Origin: Marinobacter panjinensis
GTDB taxonomy: Bacteria; Pseudomonadota; Gammaproteobacteria; Pseudomonadales; Oleiphilaceae
Length of the DNA stretch: 64,000 bases
Direction of reading: 5' to 3'
Assembly: GCF_005298175.1 (NCBI RefSeq)
Contig: NZ_SZYH01000001.1
Coordinates: 682,001-746,000 of the forward strand
Shown here: positions 28,650 to 36,571 of the stretch, in pieces
Layout of the letters: each line of letters begins with the position of its first letter
Position numbering within the stretch: the first letter of the stretch is position 1
Notes under the pieces: generated by a model
Seen by the model: only the letters and a program-made list of their open reading frames with translations
Told to the model about the DNA's origin: nothing
Databases searched by the model: none
Program-made: the position numbers and the translations under genes

Positions 28650-29120
28650 TTACTCGACCCTCCTCTCCAGGTCCGCAATCCAGCCGGCCACCTGTTTGCC
28701 TTCGGCATCGGCAAGCTCGCTGTAACGGCGGTAATGACGTAGCGCGGTATCCAGGTCGAGCAGGTAAAGCTCCGAGATAATCGCCAGGTTGTAATGCAGC
28801 TCTTCGGTGTCCGGCGAATGCTCCAGCCCTTTTCGCAACATCGATGCGGCCTCACCAAAGCGCCCCTGCTCCCGCAACAGCAACGCCAGGTTATTGGCCG
28901 TCATGGCATTGCGGGGGTCCAGGCTGAAAGCCTGCCGGTACCGAGCCAGGGCCTCTTCAGTATTGCCCTGCTGCTGCGCCTGCCATGCCTGGCGGGCGAG
29001 CTCGCCGGCCTCGGCACTGTTGTCCACAACAGGTACGGGCTCGGGCTTACTGGCACAACCGGTGACCAGCACAGACAGACAGAACATCAACAACAGGGAG
29101 CGAACCGCGTCAGGCACCAT
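28650..29120 (-). CDS. TPR-repeat lipoprotein
   Basis: The 156-residue protein starts at the ATG at 29120 (AGGAG seven bases before it) and carries a lipobox VLVTGC, so it should be a lipoprotein. The mature part holds about three TPR units (A-R-Y-R-Q-A-F-S-L-D-P, N-L-A-L-L-L-R-E-Q-G-R-F, H-Y-N-L-A-I-I). Such proteins act as protein-docking modules. The start overlaps the end of the large TPR gene upstream by 11 bases. It resembles the small TPR lipoproteins that accompany secretin or motility complexes. Confidence 0.83.
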   Translation of the reverse strand: MVPDAVRSLLLMFCLSVLVTGCASKPEPVPVVDNSAEAGELARQAWQAQQQGNTEEALARYRQAFSLDPRNAMTANNLALLLREQGRFGEAASMLRKGLEHSPDTEELHYNLAIISELYLLDLDTALRHYRRYSELADAEGKQVAGWIADLERRVE

Positions 29121-31911
29121 CGTTAGACTCCTCATTCCATGTCATCCAGCGAACGTCCCGGTCATAACGGCCGGGGAACAGCTTTGCCAGCACCTGAAGG
29201 CTTTGCTCGACCCAGCGGTCAAACTCACCATCGGCCAGCCGCTGATGATTCTGCGCATGCAGCTTGATGGCTTTCTCCTCGAACGGATAAGCCTCTTCCT
29301 CAAGCAGCATCTGATACTGCATCGCCTCCAGCTCGTTCAGGTCCGCTGGCGCTTGCGAGGCAATCAGGTCCTGAGCCATTACCCGATAGAGCTCGGCACG
29401 CCGGAAGAGAATTTCTGAGCGCAGGGCATCGCCACCCAATTGTTCAGCCTGCGCCAGACGCTCCCGGGCCGATTCCAGTGCCTGCTGTTTTTTCTCAAGC
29501 GATGGCCCCAGGGGATGTTGCAGTGACACGTCCGCAAATTGCACCGCTTCGACCTCAGCCAGCGCCATGGCTGCCCTGCCGGCCCAGGCCAGGGTTTCCT
29601 CCGAGTGCCAACGGCTGGCCAGTTCCTGTTCCACCAGTTCAGCGCGATACTTGGGTGGTTCGACGTCGGCCGCTATCAGGCGCTGGCGCATGGTCTGGTT
29701 GCGGATGTGGGCGCCGGAATCCGGCGGTGTAAGAGCGGCTTCGGCACCATTGAGCCAGGCCACGTAAATGCGGTTACGCCGGTTATGAGCGTTGGCCTGG
29801 TGGTAAAGCTCCGCAGCCCTGAGCTGGCGTTCCCAAGCTGGTGTTTCAGCGCCTGCTCCGGCCATCAGCTCGTCTGCGGCCCGAACCGGTTGTTCTGAAG
29901 ACTGGTAGGCGAACACCAGTTTTTCGCTGACCGTACTGGTGAGCTCATGGTTCGGATAGTCAGCACGGAAACGGTTCAATTCATTGATCGCAGCCTGCCA
30001 TCGATCCGCCTTCAACAGGGTATTGGCGGCATCGTAACGACCCTTGACGGCAATATCCGATCCCGGAAGGGCGGACTCCACCCTCTGGAAATGGGCAACT
30101 GCCTGATCCGTTCTACCCTCCTCGGCGGCCTGCTCACCCTGATAGTAAATACTGCTTGCCAGTTGGCGCTGCAGGCTTTCAGTGTCTTTGCCCTGTTTAT
30201 CCGGAAGCTGGCCGGATTCCAGCAGCGCCAGCGACTTGCGCCAGGCGTTTTCAGCCAGACCTAAAGACTCCCCGACAACAAACGCCTCACCAGCAACCAG
30301 CCAGGCACTGTAACGCTCCTGGCCGCTGGCGGCCGGATGGGCAATTGCCGCCTCGGCGAAGCGCAGAGCGTCATTGTGACGCCCCTGCGCCAGCAACCGG
30401 GTGGCGATATCGGCATTCAGCCCGGGCAGGCGCGAGTCATCCGCAAAGGCTTCAGCAAAACGTTCTGCTTCAACCGCCAGATCGTCCAGTGTGGCGCTCA
30501 GGGCATATCGGCTGTCCAGAGCTCCGCGCTGGAGTGCAACAGCGGCCCATGCGGCATCTCCAGCGCCTGGATATCCGCTGGTGTCATATGCCGCCTGCCG
30601 GAATCCGGTCAGTGCATCCCGGTACTCGCCAGCCTGCAGGAAGGCATCGCCGGAGAGTCGGAGCACTTCACCGGGCCCGGTAACCCGTGGAGCGAGCTGG
30701 CGGTAGTAATTCGCGGCCAGGCGGAATTGCTCACGCTTACGGTCACCCGCGGACTCTTCCGCCTGATCATAATGGTAGTCTGCCAGCGACCGGCTGAACG
30801 TCTGCCAACGCTGGCGATCGGAATCGGTAAGTGTCTGGTACCGGTCTGTCTCTGAAAACATTGTCACGTAATCTGCCCGGGCTTCCCGGGCGCGGTCTGC
30901 CCGCCCGGCCATAAGCCACACATCCACATTCTGGGCAAGAAACGCAGGCACAGCCGGGTGGTTGTGGTGCTCATCCACAAAACGCCGGTTGACTGTCACG
31001 CTGCCCTCATAGCGGGCGTTGCTGGCGTAATAGTCGGCAAGCCGGTCATAAAGCAGGTATGCATAGCCCCTGCCGCCGACGTTATCCAACCATTGCGCCA
31101 GTGAATTCGCGCCCCGGGCGTCCGCCGCCATCAGGGCGATAATCCGGAAGGTGTCCTCCACCAGTTCGGCATCATCGGTGGGAATCCGTCGAAAGCTGTC
31201 CGTTTCACCGCTGAACCTGTCCAGTACCGCCAGAAACGTTTCACCGGCTCTTTTCCATGCGGAAGGGCCCTGCTTGTACTGGCTCCAGCCCTGCATGTAA
31301 CGAGCCTTGGTCTTGAGGCTTTCTGCACCATCTCCCGAGATGACCCGGCTATACTCAGACTCCGCCACCGCATAGTCACCCGCCGAGAAAGCCGCTTCAG
31401 CAATCCGGAAACGGGCTTCCGGCACCAGGGTCGACGAAGGATAAAGGCCGACAAGCTGGCGCAGGCGATCAATGGACTCTTCCGCCTGACCGGTATAGGC
31501 ATGGGCTTTCGCCATCTGGTAAAGCAACTCATCAAGCCGGCCCTGATAGGAGCCACGGTCCAGGATGGATTCGTAGCTGTCCAGGGCCTGGCGGTATACC
31601 TGCTGTTCCCGCTCATTGCTGAAACTGACGTCTTCATCGGTAACCTTCTGGATGTTCGATAACCGGTTCAGGGCATCAATCCGCACCTCGGGCTCGTCGG
31701 AATTATCGAACAGCCGCTGGTATCGCCGGGCCACTTCCGTGGGAGAGATTGCCGGCATGGGGCGGGTTTTGAATTCGAGAAAGACCGGCCGCATGTCGCC
31801 GATGGTTTCTCCATCCCGCCCCAGCTCTACCCGGAAGGATTCCTGGGCCATTGCCTTCGCGCCGGACAACGACAGGGTCAAGGTCAGGGAAACGAGCAGC
31901 AGGCGTCTCAT
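29110..31911 (-). CDS. Large exported TPR-repeat protein
   Basis: The 933-residue protein has a signal peptide (about residues 1-22, ending AMA). It consists almost entirely of helical repeats of TPR type, for example ELLYQMAKAHAYTGQAEESI and RYMQGWSQYKQG. No catalytic motif is visible. It should be a periplasmic or outer-membrane-associated scaffold. The ATGA overlap with the previous gene and the 11-base overlap with the next one place it in the operon core. It is much larger than ordinary TPR accessory proteins such as YbgF, which stand beside tolQR genes. Confidence 0.83.
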   Translation of the reverse strand: MRRLLLVSLTLTLSLSGAKAMAQESFRVELGRDGETIGDMRPVFLEFKTRPMPAISPTEVARRYQRLFDNSDEPEVRIDALNRLSNIQKVTDEDVSFSNEREQQVYRQALDSYESILDRGSYQGRLDELLYQMAKAHAYTGQAEESIDRLRQLVGLYPSSTLVPEARFRIAEAAFSAGDYAVAESEYSRVISGDGAESLKTKARYMQGWSQYKQGPSAWKRAGETFLAVLDRFSGETDSFRRIPTDDAELVEDTFRIIALMAADARGANSLAQWLDNVGGRGYAYLLYDRLADYYASNARYEGSVTVNRRFVDEHHNHPAVPAFLAQNVDVWLMAGRADRAREARADYVTMFSETDRYQTLTDSDRQRWQTFSRSLADYHYDQAEESAGDRKREQFRLAANYYRQLAPRVTGPGEVLRLSGDAFLQAGEYRDALTGFRQAAYDTSGYPGAGDAAWAAVALQRGALDSRYALSATLDDLAVEAERFAEAFADDSRLPGLNADIATRLLAQGRHNDALRFAEAAIAHPAASGQERYSAWLVAGEAFVVGESLGLAENAWRKSLALLESGQLPDKQGKDTESLQRQLASSIYYQGEQAAEEGRTDQAVAHFQRVESALPGSDIAVKGRYDAANTLLKADRWQAAINELNRFRADYPNHELTSTVSEKLVFAYQSSEQPVRAADELMAGAGAETPAWERQLRAAELYHQANAHNRRNRIYVAWLNGAEAALTPPDSGAHIRNQTMRQRLIAADVEPPKYRAELVEQELASRWHSEETLAWAGRAAMALAEVEAVQFADVSLQHPLGPSLEKKQQALESARERLAQAEQLGGDALRSEILFRRAELYRVMAQDLIASQAPADLNELEAMQYQMLLEEEAYPFEEKAIKLHAQNHQRLADGEFDRWVEQSLQVLAKLFPGRYDRDVRWMTWNEESNDGA

Positions 31912-33557
31912 GGCTCACCCCGTTCGATGTTCTGCAGGGCAAGGTATTCATACAGATGGGCGATCTGCTGTTCGGTGCGGTCCAGGGCAAACGCCATGCG
32001 ATTGTCCTGGTCTTCCACATAGGCCAGCGCAATCTTGTCGAGGGCTTCTTCAGCCTCACCCTGCAACCGCATGGTCCGGCTTCGAATCCCTCTTACCCGC
32101 TCCATGGCCTGGTCGGTCCGGGCCAACAACTTGCTCAGGCGGCGGTCCTTTGCTGCAAGCCTCTGATCCAGTTTCCCAAGGGAGAACTTCAGGTCTGCCA
32201 GGGTACTGGCGGCGCCTCGTAACGCCTCCTGCTGTGCAACAGACATCGCACGCTCGCTCAAAGCAGCAATGCGCTCCGACAGCCCCTCGATCTGATCGTT
32301 GTAGCGAGCGCCGTTAGCTGTGGAATTGTCAGCGGGCCCAAGGCGCTCCCGGATGGCACGGCGGAAGACCGCGAGGCTGTCTTCACGCTGGGCGAGCTGT
32401 TGGCTGATCTGTTCCAGTTCCGCCACGCGGTTGACGGCTTCCTGGGCCCGGGCCTGTTCCATGAATCGCAGCAGATAGGCCGTTCTTGGCTGGGTCAGTG
32501 TCCGGCTGTCCGCCAGGAACCACTCAGCGTTGGAATCCCGGGCATCTCTGACCAGTGCCTGGTAGGCGCCCTTGTCGCGAATCTGGTCTGCCAGCTTCCG
32601 CAGGGTTACCCGTTCGCTCTCGAACGAGGCGTTGGCAGCCAGATAGGCTTCTCCGGCCTGACCAAGATAACCGGAAAGATCGTACCCACGACCAGTCCCC
32701 AACCAGGCATTGGCAACACCCGGATAGGCCAGCGGGTACTTTTTGGCGCGATGCCAGGACTGCATGGCTGCCCGCTGATTACCGTTCGCTGATAGCGCCA
32801 GGCCGTGGAGATACAGACCCTGGGGTGTGCTGTAACTCTCAAGCGGCACCTTTTCCAGAAAGCTGATGGCCTTGTCGTGGTCTTCGTGCATGTGCGCAAG
32901 ATGGCCTGCCCGCACCAGAAGGCGACTTCTGAGTTCCTCGCTGCGCCGGCTGTCGGTGTCTTCTTCCGACATGGCCAACGCCACCCGCAGCGCTACCAGT
33001 GCGCGGGACGGGTTCAGGTCCCGCTTGCCGTAATCAGCGGAAATATTCATGTAGCCCAGGGCCGACCAGTAACCGGGCTCCATGGCGGCGAGCACCTGCC
33101 CGGCCCTGTCGGTTTGATCCGCTTCGCGGTGGAGCTCGGCCAGGCGATACAGTGCCTGCTGCCGCGTCTCGCCGTGGGCAAGTCTGGCTGCGGTTTCAAG
33201 ATATTTCCCCGCCGCTTCTTTCTCGCCGCTACTCGCCGCCAGGTCAGCCAGCAAAAGGGCCGCCTGGCCACGATAGTACTGCCCGGCCAGAAGTTGGTCG
33301 AGTAACCTCCGGGCGTTGTCGCCATTACTGGTAACCATAAGCGCTCTGGCGCGAACGAGCTGGTCCGCTTCAGTGGACAGATTCCGTGTATAGCGCAAAG
33401 CGGCCGCCGGGTCCCCGGAGTCCAGAGCGAACCTGGCCAGACCGCCGAGCAATTGGGCTTTGTCATCCCCCACAGGGCTTGCCAGCACGGGCAGGCAGGC
33501 CAGCGCAAGGACCATAAAACCAGTGAATCTAATGAGCCGGAGTCGCAACGCCATCAT
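31908..33557 (-). CDS. Exported TPR protein with C-terminal coiled coil
   Basis: The 549-residue protein has a signal peptide (about residues 1-27, ending VLA). TPR-like repeats follow to about residue 350. The last 200 residues are charged heptad-like helices (ISQQLAQREDSLAVFRRAIR, LSERIAALSERA, LGKLDQRLAAKDRRLSKLLA) that should form a coiled coil. It has no enzyme motif. It ends in an ATGA overlap with the larger TPR gene, and GGAAG and AGGG lie upstream of the ATG. A structural role in a periplasmic complex is inferred. Confidence 0.82.
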   Translation of the reverse strand: MMALRLRLIRFTGFMVLALACLPVLASPVGDDKAQLLGGLARFALDSGDPAAALRYTRNLSTEADQLVRARALMVTSNGDNARRLLDQLLAGQYYRGQAALLLADLAASSGEKEAAGKYLETAARLAHGETRQQALYRLAELHREADQTDRAGQVLAAMEPGYWSALGYMNISADYGKRDLNPSRALVALRVALAMSEEDTDSRRSEELRSRLLVRAGHLAHMHEDHDKAISFLEKVPLESYSTPQGLYLHGLALSANGNQRAAMQSWHRAKKYPLAYPGVANAWLGTGRGYDLSGYLGQAGEAYLAANASFESERVTLRKLADQIRDKGAYQALVRDARDSNAEWFLADSRTLTQPRTAYLLRFMEQARAQEAVNRVAELEQISQQLAQREDSLAVFRRAIRERLGPADNSTANGARYNDQIEGLSERIAALSERAMSVAQQEALRGAASTLADLKFSLGKLDQRLAAKDRRLSKLLARTDQAMERVRGIRSRTMRLQGEAEEALDKIALAYVEDQDNRMAFALDRTEQQIAHLYEYLALQNIERGEP

Positions 33558-33563
33558 GTCGCC

Positions 33564-34136
33564 CTACTTCCATTCCTGAAACGAAACTACCGGTTCGAAA
33601 TCGGGGGCCCGGGCATCCAGCGTCATCTGGAGTCGGGATTCGCCAGGGCGTTTGCGGAAATCGTGAGTAACTTCCCGGCGAACGAATCGCTCATTTGCAG
33701 ATCGGGCTGTGAGCACCGCTTTCAGCTGATGGGCTCCGTGGGGAAGGTTACCGATGTAGAGGCGCTGGACGCCGCCCTGTTTGAGCGAACCACGCTCTCG
33801 CTCGGTATAGAGGTGTGAGGCTACTGGCGTGCCGTTGAGGTACAACTCCACCGTGTCCAGCTCAAGCCCTTCCCGATCCTTGAGTGTCAGGAAAACTGCC
33901 ACCTGCGTATTGGCGGGATAAAGTACTTCCTCTTCCAGCTCGTAGAGAGTCTGGCTGAGATCCGCCACGTCGGCTTTCAGGCGGTCTATCTCACTGTCCA
34001 GCGTGTCGGCGAAGGCCGCTTGCCCGAAGGGGACAGCCAGGGCAATGAACAAGGCCGCCACAGTGGCCAGTGTCCCGCCGAATCTGCGCTCAACCAGTTC
34101 TGTTACCTGCGCCATAACCTGGTCTCCGGCAACCAT
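33564..34136 (-). CDS. Exported protein with short coiled coil, first gene of the channel operon
   Basis: The 190-residue product has a hydrophobic export signal (ATVAALFIALAVPFGQAAFA). It is followed by a heptad segment (SEIDRLKADVADLSQTLYEL) and a beta-rich domain with LELDTVELYLNGTPVA and LPHGAHQLKAVL, reminiscent of an Ig-like or PEGA-type fold. I use the ATG at 34136 (AGGAAG upstream); the ATG at 34115, with GGAG eight bases before it, is nearly as good. No known family is recognised. The short gap to the next gene (7 bases) makes this the likely leader of the operon. Confidence 0.75.
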   Translation of the reverse strand: MVAGDQVMAQVTELVERRFGGTLATVAALFIALAVPFGQAAFADTLDSEIDRLKADVADLSQTLYELEEEVLYPANTQVAVFLTLKDREGLELDTVELYLNGTPVASHLYTERERGSLKQGGVQRLYIGNLPHGAHQLKAVLTARSANERFVRREVTHDFRKRPGESRLQMTLDARAPDFEPVVSFQEWK

Positions 34137-34273
34137 ACGCTTCCTGCCTCTTGCAATGTTCTGTAACAAACCGGAAGAAAGAGTAACACTTGGTAACAGG
34201 CAAGAACGGTATCCAGATCACCAATTGGGAATCCGAAAGCGTCGGTTTTTTTGACAGGGAAGAAACAGGGGGA

Positions 34274-34295
34274 GTGTCACGTTAGGCTATGACAC
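34274..34295. promoter_or_regulatory. Inverted repeat GTGTCA-N10-TGACAC
   Basis: A perfect 6+6 inverted repeat ends 3 bases before the -35 box of the candidate small RNA promoter. Its centre would be about -49.5 relative to the predicted start, a plausible activator position. The binding protein is unknown. Confidence 0.4.
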
Positions 34296-34298
34296 ATT

Positions 34299-34340
34299 TT
34301 TACAGAGCCATGTTATTGATTTGTAATACTATTAATTACA
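34299..34340 (+). promoter_or_regulatory. Sigma-70-type promoter with overlapping palindromic operator
   Basis: TTTACA (34299-34304) and TGTAAT (34322-34327) each match the sigma-70 consensus at 5 of 6 positions and are exactly 17 bases apart. The -10 box is the left arm of the palindrome TGTAAT-N7-ATTACA (34322-34340), which also contains TAATA-C-TATTA. A repressor bound there would cover the -10 and the start near 34334. Confidence 0.55.
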
Positions 34341-34442
34341 TGGCCCTGGACTTGCAGGTACCGAAGTGCGGGGAAGCTACGATAGCTACCCCGTTTGATA
34401 TGCCGAGCTTAGCCGATGCCCTCAACCGCATCGGCTTTTTTT
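34334..34442 (+). ncRNA. Candidate small RNA of about 108 nt
   Basis: After a good promoter and a predicted start near 34334 come two hairpins. The first is CGGGG-A-AGCTA, loop CGA, TAGCT-A-CCCCG (34369-34393). The second is a terminator, AGCCGATGC (34411-34419) with GCATCGGCT (34428-34436), followed by seven Ts that run into the last codon of the opposing VWA gene. No convincing open reading frame with a ribosome-binding site lies in it. The about 300-base gap between the channel operon and the VWA gene otherwise holds only the regulatory sites listed. I do not recognise it as a named sRNA. Confidence 0.55.
34410..34442 (+). terminator. Rho-independent terminator of the candidate small RNA
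   Basis: A perfect 9-bp stem, AGCCGATGC/GCATCGGCT, with an 8-base loop is followed by a run of seven Ts on the plus strand. No plus-strand protein gene lies upstream, which is the reason to suspect an RNA gene. Confidence 0.88.
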
Positions 34443-35619
34443 ATTTGCTCAACTGTTTCATGGCCGATTCCAGGCCTTCAATGGTTAGCGGGTACATGTG
34501 GTCATTCACCAGTTGCCGGGTCATGCCCAGTGAGCCTCCCTGCCCCCAGTAATGCTCTGGCAGCGGGTTAATCCACACAACCTTGCGGAAATGCTCAGTA
34601 ATACGCTGGAACCATGTGGCCCCCGCTTCCTCGTTCCAATGCTCGATGGAACCGCCCGGGTGCGAGATCTCATAGGGTGCCATTGTGGCATCCCCCACAA
34701 AGATCACTTTGTAGTCCGGGGTGTATTTGTGAAGGATGTCCCAGGTACTGGTGGTCTCGTTCATGCGGCGAACATTGTTCTTCCAGACGCTCTCGTAGAC
34801 AAAGTTATGGAAGTAGAAGTATTCCATATGCTTGAACTCCATCCGCGCGGCTGAGAACAGCTCTTCGCACACCCGCACGTGGGGATCCATGGAACCGCCC
34901 ACATCGAAGAAGATCAGCACTTTGACCGCGTTGTGCCGCTCGGGAACCATTTTCAGGTCCAGGTAGCCGGCATTGCGGGCCGTGGACCGGATGGTATCGT
35001 CCATATCCAGCTGGTCCGCAGCGCCCTGGCGGGCAAATTTCCGCAGCCGACGCATGGCCACCTTGATATTGCGGATGCCGAGGGTGACGCTGTCATCCAG
35101 ATCCTTGAACTCGCGCTTTTCCCAGACTTTCACCGCACGGCCGTGACGGCCCTTGTTCTGGCCAATACGGAAACCTTCAGGGTTATAACCGTTAGCGCCA
35201 AACGGTGAGGTGCCACCAGTACCGATCCACTTGTTGCCGCCCTGATGCCGTTCCTTCTGCTCTTCCATGCGCTTCTTGAAGGTTTCGATCAGCTCTTCCA
35301 GACCACCCAGGGAATCGATCTTTGCCTTGTCTTCCTCAGACAACTGCTTTTCGAATTCTGCGCGCAGCCAGTCATCCGGGATCAGCGCTTCCATCAGGTC
35401 GTCGAGGTTTTCAATACCCTCGAAATAGGCCTGGAACGCACGGTCAAACTTGTCGAAATGGCGTTCGTCCTTGACCAGACACACCCGGGCCAGATAGTAG
35501 AATTCTTCCATGTTGGCGAAAGCCAGCCGGTTCTGCAGGGCCTCCAGCAAATCGAGGAATTCACGCAGGCTGGCGGGGACCTTTGCGCGCCGGACTTCGA
35601 GAAAAAAATCAATCAACAT
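34441..35619 (-). CDS. VWA domain protein, CoxE-like
   Basis: The 392-residue cytoplasmic protein has a helical N-terminal half and a von Willebrand A domain whose MIDAS motif is DVGGSMD (Asp239, Ser243), preceded by VKVLIFF. C-terminal motifs include IFVGDATMAPYEI and a Trp-rich segment. CoxE-like VWA proteins work with MoxR-type AAA ATPases as metal-insertion or complex-remodelling chaperones. The MoxR gene lies 22 bases upstream on the same strand, which supports this pairing. I chose the ATG at 35619; a 24-residue extension starts inside the ATPase gene and looks non-coding. Confidence 0.88.
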   Translation of the reverse strand: MLIDFFLEVRRAKVPASLREFLDLLEALQNRLAFANMEEFYYLARVCLVKDERHFDKFDRAFQAYFEGIENLDDLMEALIPDDWLRAEFEKQLSEEDKAKIDSLGGLEELIETFKKRMEEQKERHQGGNKWIGTGGTSPFGANGYNPEGFRIGQNKGRHGRAVKVWEKREFKDLDDSVTLGIRNIKVAMRRLRKFARQGAADQLDMDDTIRSTARNAGYLDLKMVPERHNAVKVLIFFDVGGSMDPHVRVCEELFSAARMEFKHMEYFYFHNFVYESVWKNNVRRMNETTSTWDILHKYTPDYKVIFVGDATMAPYEISHPGGSIEHWNEEAGATWFQRITEHFRKVVWINPLPEHYWGQGGSLGMTRQLVNDHMYPLTIEGLESAMKQLSK

Positions 35620-35641
35620 ACTGTGTTGCTCTTGCCGGATT

Positions 35642-36484
35642 TCAGCTGCGACGACGGGCCATGAAGGCCAGTTTCTGCAACAGGTGGACATCCTGCTCGT
35701 TCTTCACCAGGGCGCCATAAAGCGGCGGCAAGGCGGAACTGGTGTCCTTTTCCTGTAACATTTTGGCAGACAACTCGTCCGCCATCAGCAGTTTCAGCCA
35801 GTCGATCAGTTCGGAGGTGGAGGGCTTCTTCTTCAGGCCCGGCACCTTGCGTACGTCAAAGAAGACTTCCAGCGCATCCCGTACCACCTGTTGCTGCAGG
35901 CCCGGGAAATGCACATCCACGATGCTCTGCATGGTGTCGTGGTTCGGGAAGCTGATGTAGTGGAAGAAACAGCGGCGCAGGAACGCATCCGGTAGCTCTT
36001 TTTCGTTGTTGCTGGTGATCACGATGATTGGCCGGTGTTTCGCGCGCACAAGCTTTTGTGTCTCGTACACGAAGAACTCCATGCGGTCGAGTTCCAGCAA
36101 TAGATCATTCGGGAACTCGATGTCCGCCTTGTCGATCTCGTCGATCAGCAGCACTACCTGCTCCTCAGACTCGAAGGCTTCCCACAGTTTACCCTTGACG
36201 ATGTAGTTGCCGATGTCCTTGACCTTCTCGTCCCCGAGCTGGGAATCCCGCAGGCGGGAGACCGCATCATACTCGTACAGGCCCTGCTGGGCTTTGGTAG
36301 TGGACTTGATGTGCCAGGGAATCAGGCGCATACCAAGGGCGGCGGCCATCTCTTCCGCCAGCAGGGTTTTACCAGTGCCGGGTTCACCCTTGATCAGTAA
36401 CGGCCGTTGCAGCGTGATGGCTGCATTGACCGCCATTTGCAGGTCGTCAGTGGCTACGTATTTCTCGGTACCGGTAAACTTCAT
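35642..36484 (-). CDS. MoxR-family AAA+ ATPase
   Basis: The 280-residue protein has Walker A GEPGTGKT (33-40), Walker B LLIDEIDKAD (about 117-126), sensor motif VITSNNEKELPDAFLRRC with the arginine finger, and a lid domain. It is the usual partner of VWA proteins such as the one encoded just downstream. Together they are likely to activate or load cofactor into a client enzyme, which is not identifiable here. The short upstream gap (87 bases) leaves room for its own promoter after the acidic VWA gene. Confidence 0.92.
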   Translation of the reverse strand: MKFTGTEKYVATDDLQMAVNAAITLQRPLLIKGEPGTGKTLLAEEMAAALGMRLIPWHIKSTTKAQQGLYEYDAVSRLRDSQLGDEKVKDIGNYIVKGKLWEAFESEEQVVLLIDEIDKADIEFPNDLLLELDRMEFFVYETQKLVRAKHRPIIVITSNNEKELPDAFLRRCFFHYISFPNHDTMQSIVDVHFPGLQQQVVRDALEVFFDVRKVPGLKKKPSTSELIDWLKLLMADELSAKMLQEKDTSSALPPLYGALVKNEQDVHLLQKLAFMARRRS

Positions 36485-36571
36485 GCTGTCAGTATCCTGT
36501 TCAATTAACGATTAAACGGCTGTTTGAAATGAGCGCTCAAGTATAAAGAACCCAAGCCCTTCTGATAAGGG

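Noticed and set aside
34322..34340. The palindrome as a Fur box
   Set aside because: It is AT-rich, but it agrees poorly with TGATAAT-N-ATTATCA when aligned, so I leave the regulator unnamed.
34289..34552. An 87-codon frame over the small RNA region
   Set aside because: It runs through the promoter, palindrome and terminator and into the VWA gene without a good start.
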